Source of the DNA: a bacterium
GTDB lineage: Bacteria > Bacillota_I > Bacilli_A > RFN20 > CAG-826
Assembly: GCA_004561785.1 (NCBI GenBank)
Contig: SFUB01000021.1
Location: 1-17,855, forward strand
Length of the DNA: 17,855 bases
Direction of reading: 5' to 3'
Positions 1 through 6,657 of this stretch are shown piece by piece. Positions within the stretch are counted from its first letter, which is position 1, and each line of letters starts with the position of its first letter. The notes beneath the pieces are model-generated. The model was not told the origin of the DNA, ran no database searches, and saw only the letters and a list, made by a program, of their open reading frames with translations. The position numbers and the translations under genes are program-made.

Positions 1-306
1 TACTTCAAAGATGGAGCCGCCTCCGGGGATAAACCCTACTTCAAGAAGTACCACCATGACGAGGAGGGGTCTTCCTACGAAAGGAAACCTAGGGCTTATG
101 GCGACAGGAAACCCTACGGGGAGAAGCGCTCCTACGGCGACAGGAAGCCGTATGGGGATAAGAAACCCTACGGAGAAAGGAAACCCTACTTCAAGAAAGA
201 GGACTCCGGATACAGGAAGCCCTTCAAGAAGAGTTTCGGCGGATCCAAAGGGCCCCGCAAAGCCTATTCTTCCTTCAAGAAGAACGGCGATTCCTCAGAC
301 GAATGA
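1..306 (+). CDS. C-terminal fragment of a protein with a basic, Tyr/Lys-rich tandem-repeat tail
   Basis: The reading frame is open from the first base of the window and stops with TGA at 304-306, so only the last 101 residues are visible and the start lies outside. The whole visible part is low complexity and very basic, with repeated YGDRKP-like hexads (about residues 33-62) flanked by KPYFKK and FKK pieces and ending in an acidic SDE. No catalytic domain can be seen. Tails of this kind are known on RNA-binding proteins of Firmicutes, such as DEAD-box helicases and rRNA pseudouridine synthases, so a disordered RNA-binding tail is the likeliest role; this is inference from composition. The overlapping frame starting at 11 is a shadow. 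A hairpin terminator follows seven bases after the stop, which supports this frame as the real gene. Confidence 0.7.
   Translation, partial: YFKDGAASGDKPYFKKYHHDEEGSSYERKPRAYGDRKPYGEKRSYGDRKPYGDKKPYGERKPYFKKEDSGYRKPFKKSFGGSKGPRKAYSSFKKNGDSSDE
97..186 (+). repeat. Five tandem 18-base repeats encoding YG[DE][RK][KR][PS]
   Basis: Five consecutive in-frame units read YGDRKP, YGEKRS, YGDRKP, YGDKKP and YGERKP; a decayed sixth, YFKKED, follows at 187-204. The units differ at silent positions and at D/E and K/R, which points to selection on the charged and aromatic pattern rather than very recent slippage. Confidence 0.8.
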
Positions 307-312
307 ATCTTT

Positions 313-337
313 GCCGGCTGGAAACAGTCGGCTTTTT
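313..337 (+). terminator. Rho-independent terminator after the repeat-tail gene
   Basis: An 8-bp stem GCCGGCTG / CAGTCGGC (one G-U pair) with a GAAA tetraloop is followed by TTTTT. It lies just after the TGA at 304-306. The stop codon of the converging minus-strand gene (336-338) falls inside its T-run. Confidence 0.85.
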
Positions 338-563
338 ATATCCCCTCGTCGTGCGGCTCCTCTTCTTCTCCTTTTTCCTTCTTGGCGAGGTTTTGGCCTA
401 TGCCATAGCCCAAAAGCCCCACCGCCACGCCTAAAAGGCCATCTTCGCCGAGCCGCAAAGGATCCCCTTTGAAAGCGGATACAGCCCCAATCAAAACCAA
501 AGCAGCGCCTAAGCACAGGGAAAGCGTTTTGATGAGTTTGCCCATTTTTTCATAATCGTCCAT
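336..563 (-). CDS. Small two-helix membrane protein of unknown function
   Basis: Product of 75 residues. The start at 563 (MDDYEKMGKL) is preferred over the upstream ATG at 611 because GGAGGTG lies six bases upstream of it. The sequence shows a short polar N-terminus, a hydrophobic stretch at about residues 11-30, a short loop with Lys, Asp and Arg, a second glycine-rich hydrophobic stretch at about 40-56, and a highly charged tail (KKEKGEEEE). This predicts two membrane helices with a charged end. I do not recognise the family. It follows the 70-residue gene by 52 bases on the same strand and converges on the repeat-tail gene. Its codon pattern and good ribosome site make it likely to be real. 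Confidence 0.6.
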   Translation of the reverse strand: MDDYEKMGKLIKTLSLCLGAALVLIGAVSAFKGDPLRLGEDGLLGVAVGLLGYGIGQNLAKKEKGEEEEPHDEGI

Positions 564-615
564 GGATGCACCTCCGCTTATCCCTAAAGGGGAATCATCG
601 GATTGCCCCAAGGAA

Positions 616-828
616 TCAAAGAACTCCGGTCAGCGCCAAAGAAAGGAAAACGGCGAGCAACGAAACCAAAAGAACGGCAGATCCGATGAGGGCGACTGCG
701 TTGAGGAGGCGCTGCCTCTCCTGACGCTTTTTGCCTTCCTCCGAATAAGCCGAAACGACTTCCGATTTCTTGATTTTCGGCTTTTCGCCCTTCTTCGCCT
801 TCTTTTTGATGCTTCCGTATTCCGGCAT
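616..828 (-). CDS. Small tail-anchored-like membrane protein of unknown function
   Basis: Product of 70 residues. The first half is very basic (KKKAKKGEKPKIKK), a charged stretch follows (EEGKKRQERQR), and the last 28 residues are one hydrophobic helix ending at the C-terminus. That is the layout of a tail-anchored protein with a cytoplasmic basic domain. No family is recognised; the hydrophobic segment is too close to the C-terminus for SecE. The start is weakly supported: the only GGAGG upstream is part of the ATPase terminator hairpin, 20 or more bases away. A different-frame ATG eight bases upstream opens only an arginine-rich shadow. Expression may come from read-through of that terminator or from an unseen promoter. 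Confidence 0.5.
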   Translation of the reverse strand: MPEYGSIKKKAKKGEKPKIKKSEVVSAYSEEGKKRQERQRLLNAVALIGSAVLLVSLLAVFLSLALTGVL

Positions 829-844
829 GACACCATTGTAAGAA

Positions 845-870
845 AAAGCCCCTCCTTTCGGAAGGGCTTT
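845..870 (-). terminator. Rho-independent terminator of the MsmK-type ATPase gene
   Basis: Read on the minus strand, an 11-bp stem AAAGCCCTTCC / GGAGGGGCTTT (one G-U pair) with a GAAA loop is followed by TTCTTA. It begins 14 bases after the ATPase stop codon (TGA, 885-887). Confidence 0.85.
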
Positions 871-884
871 GGATGCGAATCGGA

Positions 885-2282
885 TCAGTAGATCCTCTTC
901 TCGGTGACCGGGTCGAAGATGTGTGCCTTCGAATCGTTGAAGGACACGCCGATGGTGTCGCCGATCTTGATTTCGTGGGTGAGGGGGATCTTCGCGACGA
1001 GGTCGATGCCGCCGAAGTCGGTATGGACGTAGTATTCGTGGCCAAGGAGCTCGGCAACGGCGACGCGGATATTGTATTCTTCGCCTTCGCCTTTGCCTTC
1101 GTTGATGTCCTCTGGGCGGATGCCGAAGACGATGTCATGGGGCCCTTGGAGGGCGGCTTCGGCTTTCGCGAGCCTTTCGCGGAGTCCGGCGAGTTCTTTC
1201 TCCAAAGCGGCATCGGTGGATTTGAGGGTAGCGATCTTCTCCTGGATGGAAGCGATCTCCTTTTTGCAGTCTTCGACGTCTTGGGCATAGAAGGCATCGT
1301 GAGCTTCCACGAATTCCTTGCCAAGGGTGATCTTATGGCCGCCGAGGAGGTTGATGACGCCTTTATCGTAGGTGGCTTTGAGGACGTTCATGGCCGGGCT
1401 GCCGATGAAGGTGGCGACGAAGAGGTTGGCCGGCTTGTTGTAGATCTCGATCGGGGAACCGACTTGCTGGACGCGGCCGAGCTTCATGACGACGATGCGG
1501 CTCGCCATGGTCATGGCCTCGGTCTGGTCGTGGGTGACGTAGATGGTGGTCGCGTTGAGGGCTTCGTGGAGTTTGATGATCTCGGAGCGCATCTGGACGC
1601 GGAGTTTGGCATCGAGGTTGGAGAGTGGCTCGTCCATCAAGAAGACCTTGGCGTTTCTGACGATCGCGCGGCCGAGGGCAACACGCTGACGCTGACCGCC
1701 GGAGAGGGCCTTCGGCTTGCGGTCGAGGTATTCGGAGATCTGAAGGATCTTGGCGGCTTCCCTGACGCGGCGATCGATTTCGGCGCGCGGGAGATGGCGG
1801 ATCTTAAGGCCGAACGCCATGTTGTTGTAGACGGTCATGTGCGGATAAAGGGCATAGGACTGGAAGACCATGGCGATATCACGGTCCTTCGGGGTGCGGT
1901 CATTGGAATATTCCCCATCGATCCAAAGCTCGCCGCGGGTGATGTCCTCAAGGCCGGCGATCATGCGGAGGGTGGTGGATTTGCCGCAGCCGGAAGGCCC
2001 GACGAAGACGATGAATTCGTGACGTTTGATGTCGAGATTGAAGTCAAAGACGGCCTGAACGTTGTTGTCGTAGACTTTGTCGATGTGGCGAAGGGAGACA
2101 TAGGCATCGTCGCCATTGTGGGCTTCGGGGGCGGCCTTTTCCTCTTTCTTCTCCTCCACCGCTTCCGCGGGGATCGGGTTCTCTTCTTTAACTTCCTTTT
2201 CCTTCTCGGGGGCGGCTTTCTTGGCCGCGGCCTTTTTCGGGGCGGCTTTCTTATTCGGTTCGATGATTTCAGCGGTAGGCAT
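885..2282 (-). CDS. MsmK/UgpC/MalK-family sugar ABC transporter ATPase with charged N-terminal extension
   Basis: Cytoplasmic ATPase of CUT1 sugar importers, 465 residues against about 370 for typical MsmK. Visible motifs: Walker A GPSGCGKST at 95-103, Q-loop VFQSYALYPH near 141, signature LSGGQRQR at 193-200, Walker B VFLMDE at 213-218, D-loop SNLDAKLR, H-loop His251, and a C-terminal TOBE region with FGIRPEDI near 386-393. Two additions explain the length: a low-complexity Lys/Ala/Glu N-terminal extension of about 55 residues, and a predicted coiled coil at about 332-378 inserted before the FGIRPED strand of the regulatory domain. The start at 2282 has AGGAGG eight bases upstream. The gene stands apart from the beta-glucan operon, with its own leader and terminator, so it may be a shared ATPase serving several sugar importers, as MsmK does in streptococci (inference). 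Confidence 0.93.
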   Translation of the reverse strand: MPTAEIIEPNKKAAPKKAAAKKAAPEKEKEVKEENPIPAEAVEEKKEEKAAPEAHNGDDAYVSLRHIDKVYDNNVQAVFDFNLDIKRHEFIVFVGPSGCGKSTTLRMIAGLEDITRGELWIDGEYSNDRTPKDRDIAMVFQSYALYPHMTVYNNMAFGLKIRHLPRAEIDRRVREAAKILQISEYLDRKPKALSGGQRQRVALGRAIVRNAKVFLMDEPLSNLDAKLRVQMRSEIIKLHEALNATTIYVTHDQTEAMTMASRIVVMKLGRVQQVGSPIEIYNKPANLFVATFIGSPAMNVLKATYDKGVINLLGGHKITLGKEFVEAHDAFYAQDVEDCKKEIASIQEKIATLKSTDAALEKELAGLRERLAKAEAALQGPHDIVFGIRPEDINEGKGEGEEYNIRVAVAELLGHEYYVHTDFGGIDLVAKIPLTHEIKIGDTIGVSFNDSKAHIFDPVTEKRIY

Positions 2283-2309
2283 GTATTGTTCCTCCTAAGT
2301 TTTGAGATA

Positions 2310-2323
2310 TGATAGCGCTTCCA
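2310..2323 (-). promoter_or_regulatory. cre-like site (possible CcpA or LacI-family operator) upstream of the ATPase gene
   Basis: On the minus strand the sequence is TGGAAGCGCTATCA, which fits the degenerate catabolite-response element TGNAANCGNNNNCA at every fixed position. It lies 27 bases upstream of the ATG at 2282. A convincing -35/-10 pair was not found in this leader; TATCAT (2309-2314) overlaps the site. Control by a CcpA-like or other LacI-family protein is inferred. Confidence 0.5.
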
Positions 2324-2337
2324 CGGCATCGGAACTA

Positions 2338-2370
2338 GTGCACTGTGCACAAATCGATTTTCTGCGCGCA
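2338..2370. promoter_or_regulatory. Cluster of short palindromes in the leader of the ATPase gene
   Basis: Three palindromes lie side by side: GTGCACTGTGCAC (2338-2350), AAATCGATTT (2351-2360) and TGCGCGCA (2363-2370). The middle one matches the core of the GAAAYCGRTTTC operators in the divergent promoter region at 16273 and 16402 (10 of 12 positions). The rest of the gene-free stretch 2283-2496 holds the cre-like site, this cluster and the terminator at 2451-2473; nothing else was recognised. Confidence 0.4.
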
Positions 2371-2450
2371 AAAATGCAAAATGGTCAAAGGCATAACACC
2401 TAGTTTTATGTTCTTTTCTTTGCTAGTCTTTTTAATTACTTATGAGGCTT

Positions 2451-2473
2451 GAGAAAAGAGGCCTTCGCCTCTT
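2451..2473 (-). terminator. Terminator at the end of the beta-glucan operon
   Basis: On the minus strand, AAGAGGC - GAAG - GCCTCTT is followed by TTCTC. It lies about 23 bases beyond the stop of the last operon ATPase. The T-run is short and interrupted, so some read-through toward the next ATPase gene is possible. Confidence 0.6.
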
Positions 2474-2496
2474 CTCTTGTGTTTTTAATTCGGTCC

Positions 2497-4095
2497 TTAG
2501 AAAATCCTTTCTTCCGTGTCGAAGTCGAAAAGGTGAAGCCCCGCCTTTTTGAAACGGGCTTTGACCTTCGCCCCGTGGGCGATTGGGGATTTGTTGGGGA
2601 CCTTGGCGACCATTTCCTCGCCCAGGTAATCGAAATGAAGATAGTATTCCGCTCCAAGAAGCTCGGAGACCTTGCATTCGATCTCCATCTCTTCATAGGA
2701 CTCTTCTTCCCCATCTAAGACGATATCTTCCGGCCGTATCCCAAAATAGACGGGGAGTTTCCCGGTAAGGAGGTAGTTTTCGTCCTTCTCTTTTTCCTTT
2801 CGGAGCAGTTCTTCCTGTTCCTCCGTGAGTTTTTCCTCGCCTCTTACCTTCTCGATTCGTTCGATTTGCCTTTTGCAATAATCTTTGATTGCCATGATTT
2901 CCGTGGCGTTCAGGGGATAAGAGAATTCGCCGGCATTCAAAATCCCGTCTTTCAGTTTCCCTTTCCGGATGTTCATGGTCGGCGAGCCGATGAAGGTGGC
3001 CACGAAGATGTTCGAAGGTTTTTGATAGACCTCCAGAGGGGTGCCGATCTGCTGAATCAAACCATCTTTCATGACGACGATGCGATCCGCCATGGTCATG
3101 GCCTCCGTCTGGTCATGGGTGACGTAAAGCATCGTGGTCCCCAGTTCTTCGTGAAGTTTCACGAGTTCGGAGCGCATCTGGACGCGGAGCTTGGCGTCGA
3201 GGTTGGAAAGAGGCTCGTCAAGCAGGAAGACCCTGGCATTTCGAACCATGGCCCTGCCCAAAGCGACCCTTTGGCATTGGCCGCCGGAGAGCTGGGTGGG
3301 TTTGCGGAATAGATAGGGAGTGATTTGCAATGCTTCCGCGGCTGTTTGGATGCGGCTCGCGATCTCGCCTTTGCGGATGCGCCGCTTCTCGATCACGTGT
3401 TTCCCATTTTTCCCAAGAACGGCCTTCCTGGCTCTTTCTAGAGCCACGGTTTTGTCTATTTTGAGTTGAAGGATGGCTTCCCGCAGGGCCGGTTTCTCTT
3501 CTTTTTGGGCGCGACGGAGTTTGGCTTTGGCTTCGGAAAGCCTAACGGCGAACTCTTCTTTGATTTTGGCTTCCGCGGAGGGGTCAACCTCGGTTTTCTC
3601 CCCTTCGACTTCGGTTCCTTTAAGCCCAAAGGCGAGGTTCTCGAAGACGCTTAGGTGGGGATAAAGGGCGTAGCTTTGGAAAACCATCGCGACCCCTCTT
3701 TGTTTGGGCTCAAGGGCATTCGCGTATTTGCCGTCGATGAACAATTCTCCCAAAGTGATGTCCTCAAGGCCGGCGATCATGCGGAGGGTGGTCGATTTGC
3801 CGCATCCGGAAGGGCCGACCAAGACGATGAATTCGCCTTCTTTGACGTTCAAATTGAAGTCATAGACCGCCTGAACGCGGTTGGCATAGATCTTGTTGAG
3901 GCCAACGCAGGAAAGGAAGTAGCCTTCCGGGGCGACATGTTCGGCTTTCCGGGATTCCTTTTCGAGGGCTTCGACGTGCTTATAGCGCGCGTTCCTTTCC
4001 TTCCGGAGCGCTTTCTCCTCTTGGTATTGGCGCGAAAGCTCGAGACGTTTTTCCTTTTTGCTTTCCGCTTTGGCTTTTCTCTCTTCGTTTCCCAT
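2497..4095 (-). CDS. Enlarged CUT1 sugar ABC transporter ATPase with coiled-coil insertions
   Basis: Last gene of the operon, 532 residues against about 370 in typical MalK/MsmK. Core motifs are intact: Walker A GPSGCGKST at 94-102, Q-loop Gln140, signature LSGGQCQR at 269-276 (Cys where Arg is usual), Walker B VFLLDE at 289-294, H-loop His327, and TOBE region FGIRPEDI at 451-458. Three additions are unlike the family norm: a charged helical N-terminal extension (1 to about 57); a Lys/Glu/Ala-rich, probably coiled-coil insertion at about 160-243, in the helical subdomain between FGLK and the signature; and a charged helical insertion at about 403-443 in the regulatory domain. Start at 4095 has AAGGAGG; it is 10 bases after the GH16 stop. 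It very likely energises the importer encoded at the front of the operon. Oversized ATPases of this group also occur in mycoplasmas, which hints at the lineage. Confidence 0.92.
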   Translation of the reverse strand: MGNEERKAKAESKKEKRLELSRQYQEEKALRKERNARYKHVEALEKESRKAEHVAPEGYFLSCVGLNKIYANRVQAVYDFNLNVKEGEFIVLVGPSGCGKSTTLRMIAGLEDITLGELFIDGKYANALEPKQRGVAMVFQSYALYPHLSVFENLAFGLKGTEVEGEKTEVDPSAEAKIKEEFAVRLSEAKAKLRRAQKEEKPALREAILQLKIDKTVALERARKAVLGKNGKHVIEKRRIRKGEIASRIQTAAEALQITPYLFRKPTQLSGGQCQRVALGRAMVRNARVFLLDEPLSNLDAKLRVQMRSELVKLHEELGTTMLYVTHDQTEAMTMADRIVVMKDGLIQQIGTPLEVYQKPSNIFVATFIGSPTMNIRKGKLKDGILNAGEFSYPLNATEIMAIKDYCKRQIERIEKVRGEEKLTEEQEELLRKEKEKDENYLLTGKLPVYFGIRPEDIVLDGEEESYEEMEIECKVSELLGAEYYLHFDYLGEEMVAKVPNKSPIAHGAKVKARFKKAGLHLFDFDTEERIF

Positions 4096-4105
4096 GGCTG
4101 CCTCC

Positions 4106-4942
4106 TTAAGCGAATTCGTACATCCTCACGTAGTCCACTTGCATCGATCCGGATTCGAAATCCTTGTCGGGCTCGCTGTGTCCGGGATCGAAATTGCCCC
4201 CGACGGCGAGGTTGAGGATCACGTAGAAATCTTTGTCGAAGGGCTCGTTTCCCTCTCCGGCATAGACGCCTCCTTTGGGGTGGTAGGCCCTTCTAGGGAC
4301 GCTCAGTTTCAGATGATTGTCCACGTAGAAAGACATGCCCTCTTCGTCCCAAATGACATAATAGACGTGCCAATCCTCGATAGTGCCCTCGTTCTTCCTT
4401 TTGCTCCAAATATAGGACCCAGAGGAATATTGATGGGTGGAGTCGCCGCCCAGGTAATGGACCGCGGAGCTCGTGGAATAAGGATCGCTGCCCTTGTTCT
4501 CCATGATGTCGATCTCCCCGGATTGGGGCCAGCCGGAGTTCCTCTCCGGCATCATCCAAAACGCGGGCCAAAGGGCGTTCCCCGCGGTGAGTTTGATCCT
4601 TGCCTCGATCCTTCCGTAGGTGAGGTAGGCTTTGCCCGCGGTTTTGATGCGGGAGGAGGTATAGGAATACCCCCCTTTGTTCTCTTTGCGGGCTTCGATG
4701 GTCAGAATGCCGTCGGAGACGGTCGCGTTGTCCTCGGTGTAATATTCGAGTTCCTGGTTGCCCCAGCCCCCGTTGTTCCCGGTCTCATAGGTCCAATAAT
4801 CGGGATTCAGGGAGTCCCCCTCGAAATCATCCTCCCAAACGAGGTTATACCCTTCTAGGGATTTGGGGTCGCCGGAGTTCCCTCCCTGCCCGCAGGAGAG
4901 GAGAAGAAAAGGCAATAAGGCAAAAGAAAGATACTTCTTCAT
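4106..4942 (-). CDS. GH16 endo-beta-glucanase lipoprotein (laminarinase type)
   Basis: Product of 278 residues: lipoprotein signal peptide with lipobox LLSC (Cys17), short linker, then a complete GH16 domain from about residue 32 to the end. The catalytic motif is EIDIME, nucleophile Glu143, Asp145 and acid/base Glu148, the ExDxxE (beta-bulge) form typical of laminarinases. Conserved neighbours include WGNQELEYY (60-68), LWPAFWMMP (124-132) and LNLAVGGNF (243-251). It should cut beta-1,3 (or beta-1,3-1,4) glucan at the cell surface. The start at 4942 is chosen because the signal peptide begins there; its ATG overlaps the TGA of the upstream gene (ATGA, 4939-4942), which suggests translational coupling. 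An open frame extends further upstream to 5164 but only overlaps the upstream GH16. It is probably a second, module-free enzyme of the same activity. Confidence 0.93.
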   Translation of the reverse strand: MKKYLSFALLPFLLLSCGQGGNSGDPKSLEGYNLVWEDDFEGDSLNPDYWTYETGNNGGWGNQELEYYTEDNATVSDGILTIEARKENKGGYSYTSSRIKTAGKAYLTYGRIEARIKLTAGNALWPAFWMMPERNSGWPQSGEIDIMENKGSDPYSTSSAVHYLGGDSTHQYSSGSYIWSKRKNEGTIEDWHVYYVIWDEEGMSFYVDNHLKLSVPRRAYHPKGGVYAGEGNEPFDKDFYVILNLAVGGNFDPGHSEPDKDFESGSMQVDYVRMYEFA

Positions 4943-6657
4943 TTTTGGTAAACCCTCACGTAATCGACTTTCATGGACGCGGAAGAAAAGGAGGCGTCGG
5001 GAAGCAAGCCTCCGTCGAAGCTTCCCCCAACGGCGAGGTTCAAGAGAATATGGAAGTCCTGACCGAAAGGGTCGTGCCCGCCATAGGCTTCCAGCCAAGT
5101 AGAGGAAGGAACCCTGAGATGGGGAATCCCATCGACGGAGAAGACCATCTGGCTTTCCTCCCAAAGGAGTGAATAGACGTGAAAGGAGGTGATGGGATCA
5201 AAGAGGGAGCGTTTGCCGGTTTGATAGGCGTGGCCGGAGGAGCCGTCGTTAGAATAATGAAGGGCGCTCGTGGATTCGTAAGGAAGGCGGCCCCTGGCTT
5301 CCATGATGTCGATCTCGCCGCTATAGGGCCAGCCTTTGCCTTCGAAATTGTTTTCCGGAAGCATCCAGAAAGCGGGCCATAGGCCTTGCCCGGAAGGAAG
5401 GGAGATCTTGGCCTCGACGTAACCGTGGGCGCAATGGACTTTGCCTTTGCTGCGGATCCTCGCGGAGGAGTAGGCATAGGAGGTATTCCCATAGGGGGTG
5501 GTCTCCTTTTTGGCCTCGATCACGAGTTTGCCGTCAGAAACGGTGGCGTTTTCCTTCTTGTAGTACTGCTTCTCTTGGTTGCCCCATTCCCAAAGCCCGA
5601 CGTCTTGGCCGACGCCAAGTTGGCATTCCCAAGAGGCGGAATCCAAAGACGCCCCCTCGAACTCATCGGACCAAGAAAGCGAATAGCCTTGCGGCACGTA
5701 GGAGGATTCGGGTTGCTTTCCCTCCTCGAAGCGGGAGGAGAACACGCGGGGAGAAGAAATCGCCATAGAGGGTTCCCATTTGACGGGGCCGTCATACCAG
5801 CCCGCGAAGTAGCGCCCCGAGGGGGCTTCTGGATCCACGGGGCTAGAGACGGTTTTGCCGTTTTTGACTTGGATTTCCTTTTTCACGGAATTCCCGTCTT
5901 TGAAAACGACTTTCGAATAGGGGTCTAGACTATAGATTTTTGGGGTTTTGAAGCGGAACATAGATCCGGAAAGGACTGAGTTGCCCTCATAAGCGCCAAG
6001 CTGGATGGAGAAGGTCGAAAGGTGGCCTTGGTCGTTTTTCGAGGTCACGATGTCCTTCTCGTAATGGGACCAAACGTTGGACGTGGCCGAGACGACGTCC
6101 CCGTTGATGGTAATTTTCCCATCCACGTCGGAGAGGAAATCGAATTCAAGGCGGAACGCGTCCCCGCTTTCGGCGTAGGGGGCCTGGTAGAAAAGCTGGA
6201 CCGAATACCAATTCATGGATGCATGATAGGCGAAAGAAAACTCCCCTTGGGCATGGGCGAAGTTATGGACCTCGCCTCCTAATCCGTAGTCGCGTCCATA
6301 CCAATAATAGAATTTGCCCGGATTCGAGGCGCTGGAGTCTTCTCCGCCAGAGGCGAAACCGCCGTCATAGAAGACATTGGTCCCCTTCTCATCCGGTTCG
6401 GTTTCCGAGGAAGGGGCCTCTTGAGAGGAAGAGCTATCCTCCGAGGAGTTCTCGCCGGATTCCTCGGTAGAGGATCCTTCCGAAGCGGAGATCCCGTCCT
6501 TTGATTCGGAGGCTTGGCTCTTGGACTCGGAGGTCTGGCTTTCCGGGGAGGAAGGCAATTCTACGAGGGAATCGGAAACCCCGGGCCCGAAGGAAATCGA
6601 GCAGCCGCTCAAAAGGAGAGGAAGCAGCAAAAGGAAGGGGGCGTTAGCCTTTTTCAT
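4939..6657 (-). CDS. Modular GH16 beta-glucanase lipoprotein with binding-module and Flg_new/InlB-type repeat
   Basis: Product of 572 residues in four parts: lipoprotein signal (LLSGC, Cys19); a Ser/Glu-rich linker (about 35-90) that would hold the enzyme away from the membrane; a beta-rich module (about 93-242) with WYSVQLFY and PYAESGD; a Flg_new/InlB-type repeat (about 247-311, with FAGWYDG); and a GH16 domain (about 323-572). The catalytic motif is EIDIME, Glu448/Asp450/Glu453, again the laminarinase ExDxxE form, with LWPAFWMLP before it and LNLAVGGSF after it. The 93-311 part is clearly homologous to the N-terminal half of the lipoprotein at 11288-12802, so it is probably a carbohydrate-binding scaffold. 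Role: surface endo-cleavage of beta-1,3-glucan. The ATG overlaps the phosphorylase TGA (ATGA, 6654-6657), with GGAG nine bases upstream. Confidence 0.93.
   Translation of the reverse strand: MKKANAPFLLLLPLLLSGCSISFGPGVSDSLVELPSSPESQTSESKSQASESKDGISASEGSSTEESGENSSEDSSSSQEAPSSETEPDEKGTNVFYDGGFASGGEDSSASNPGKFYYWYGRDYGLGGEVHNFAHAQGEFSFAYHASMNWYSVQLFYQAPYAESGDAFRLEFDFLSDVDGKITINGDVVSATSNVWSHYEKDIVTSKNDQGHLSTFSIQLGAYEGNSVLSGSMFRFKTPKIYSLDPYSKVVFKDGNSVKKEIQVKNGKTVSSPVDPEAPSGRYFAGWYDGPVKWEPSMAISSPRVFSSRFEEGKQPESSYVPQGYSLSWSDEFEGASLDSASWECQLGVGQDVGLWEWGNQEKQYYKKENATVSDGKLVIEAKKETTPYGNTSYAYSSARIRSKGKVHCAHGYVEAKISLPSGQGLWPAFWMLPENNFEGKGWPYSGEIDIMEARGRLPYESTSALHYSNDGSSGHAYQTGKRSLFDPITSFHVYSLLWEESQMVFSVDGIPHLRVPSSTWLEAYGGHDPFGQDFHILLNLAVGGSFDGGLLPDASFSSASMKVDYVRVYQK

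Noticed and set aside
97..204. Short regularly spaced repeats as a possible CRISPR array
   Set aside because: The units are 18 bases, contiguous without spacers, and in frame within a coding tail.
584..1324. Minus-strand 246-codon open frame overlapping the start of this region
   Set aside because: It crosses the ATPase gene in another frame, runs through the terminator hairpin, and is a Ser/Arg/Pro-rich shadow.
873..2312. Long plus-strand open frame (479 codons) opposite the MsmK-type ATPase
   Set aside because: It is an antisense shadow: the minus frame has all ABC ATPase motifs and a ribosome site, while the plus frame is low-complexity Asp/Gly/Val/Phe text with no recognisable domain.
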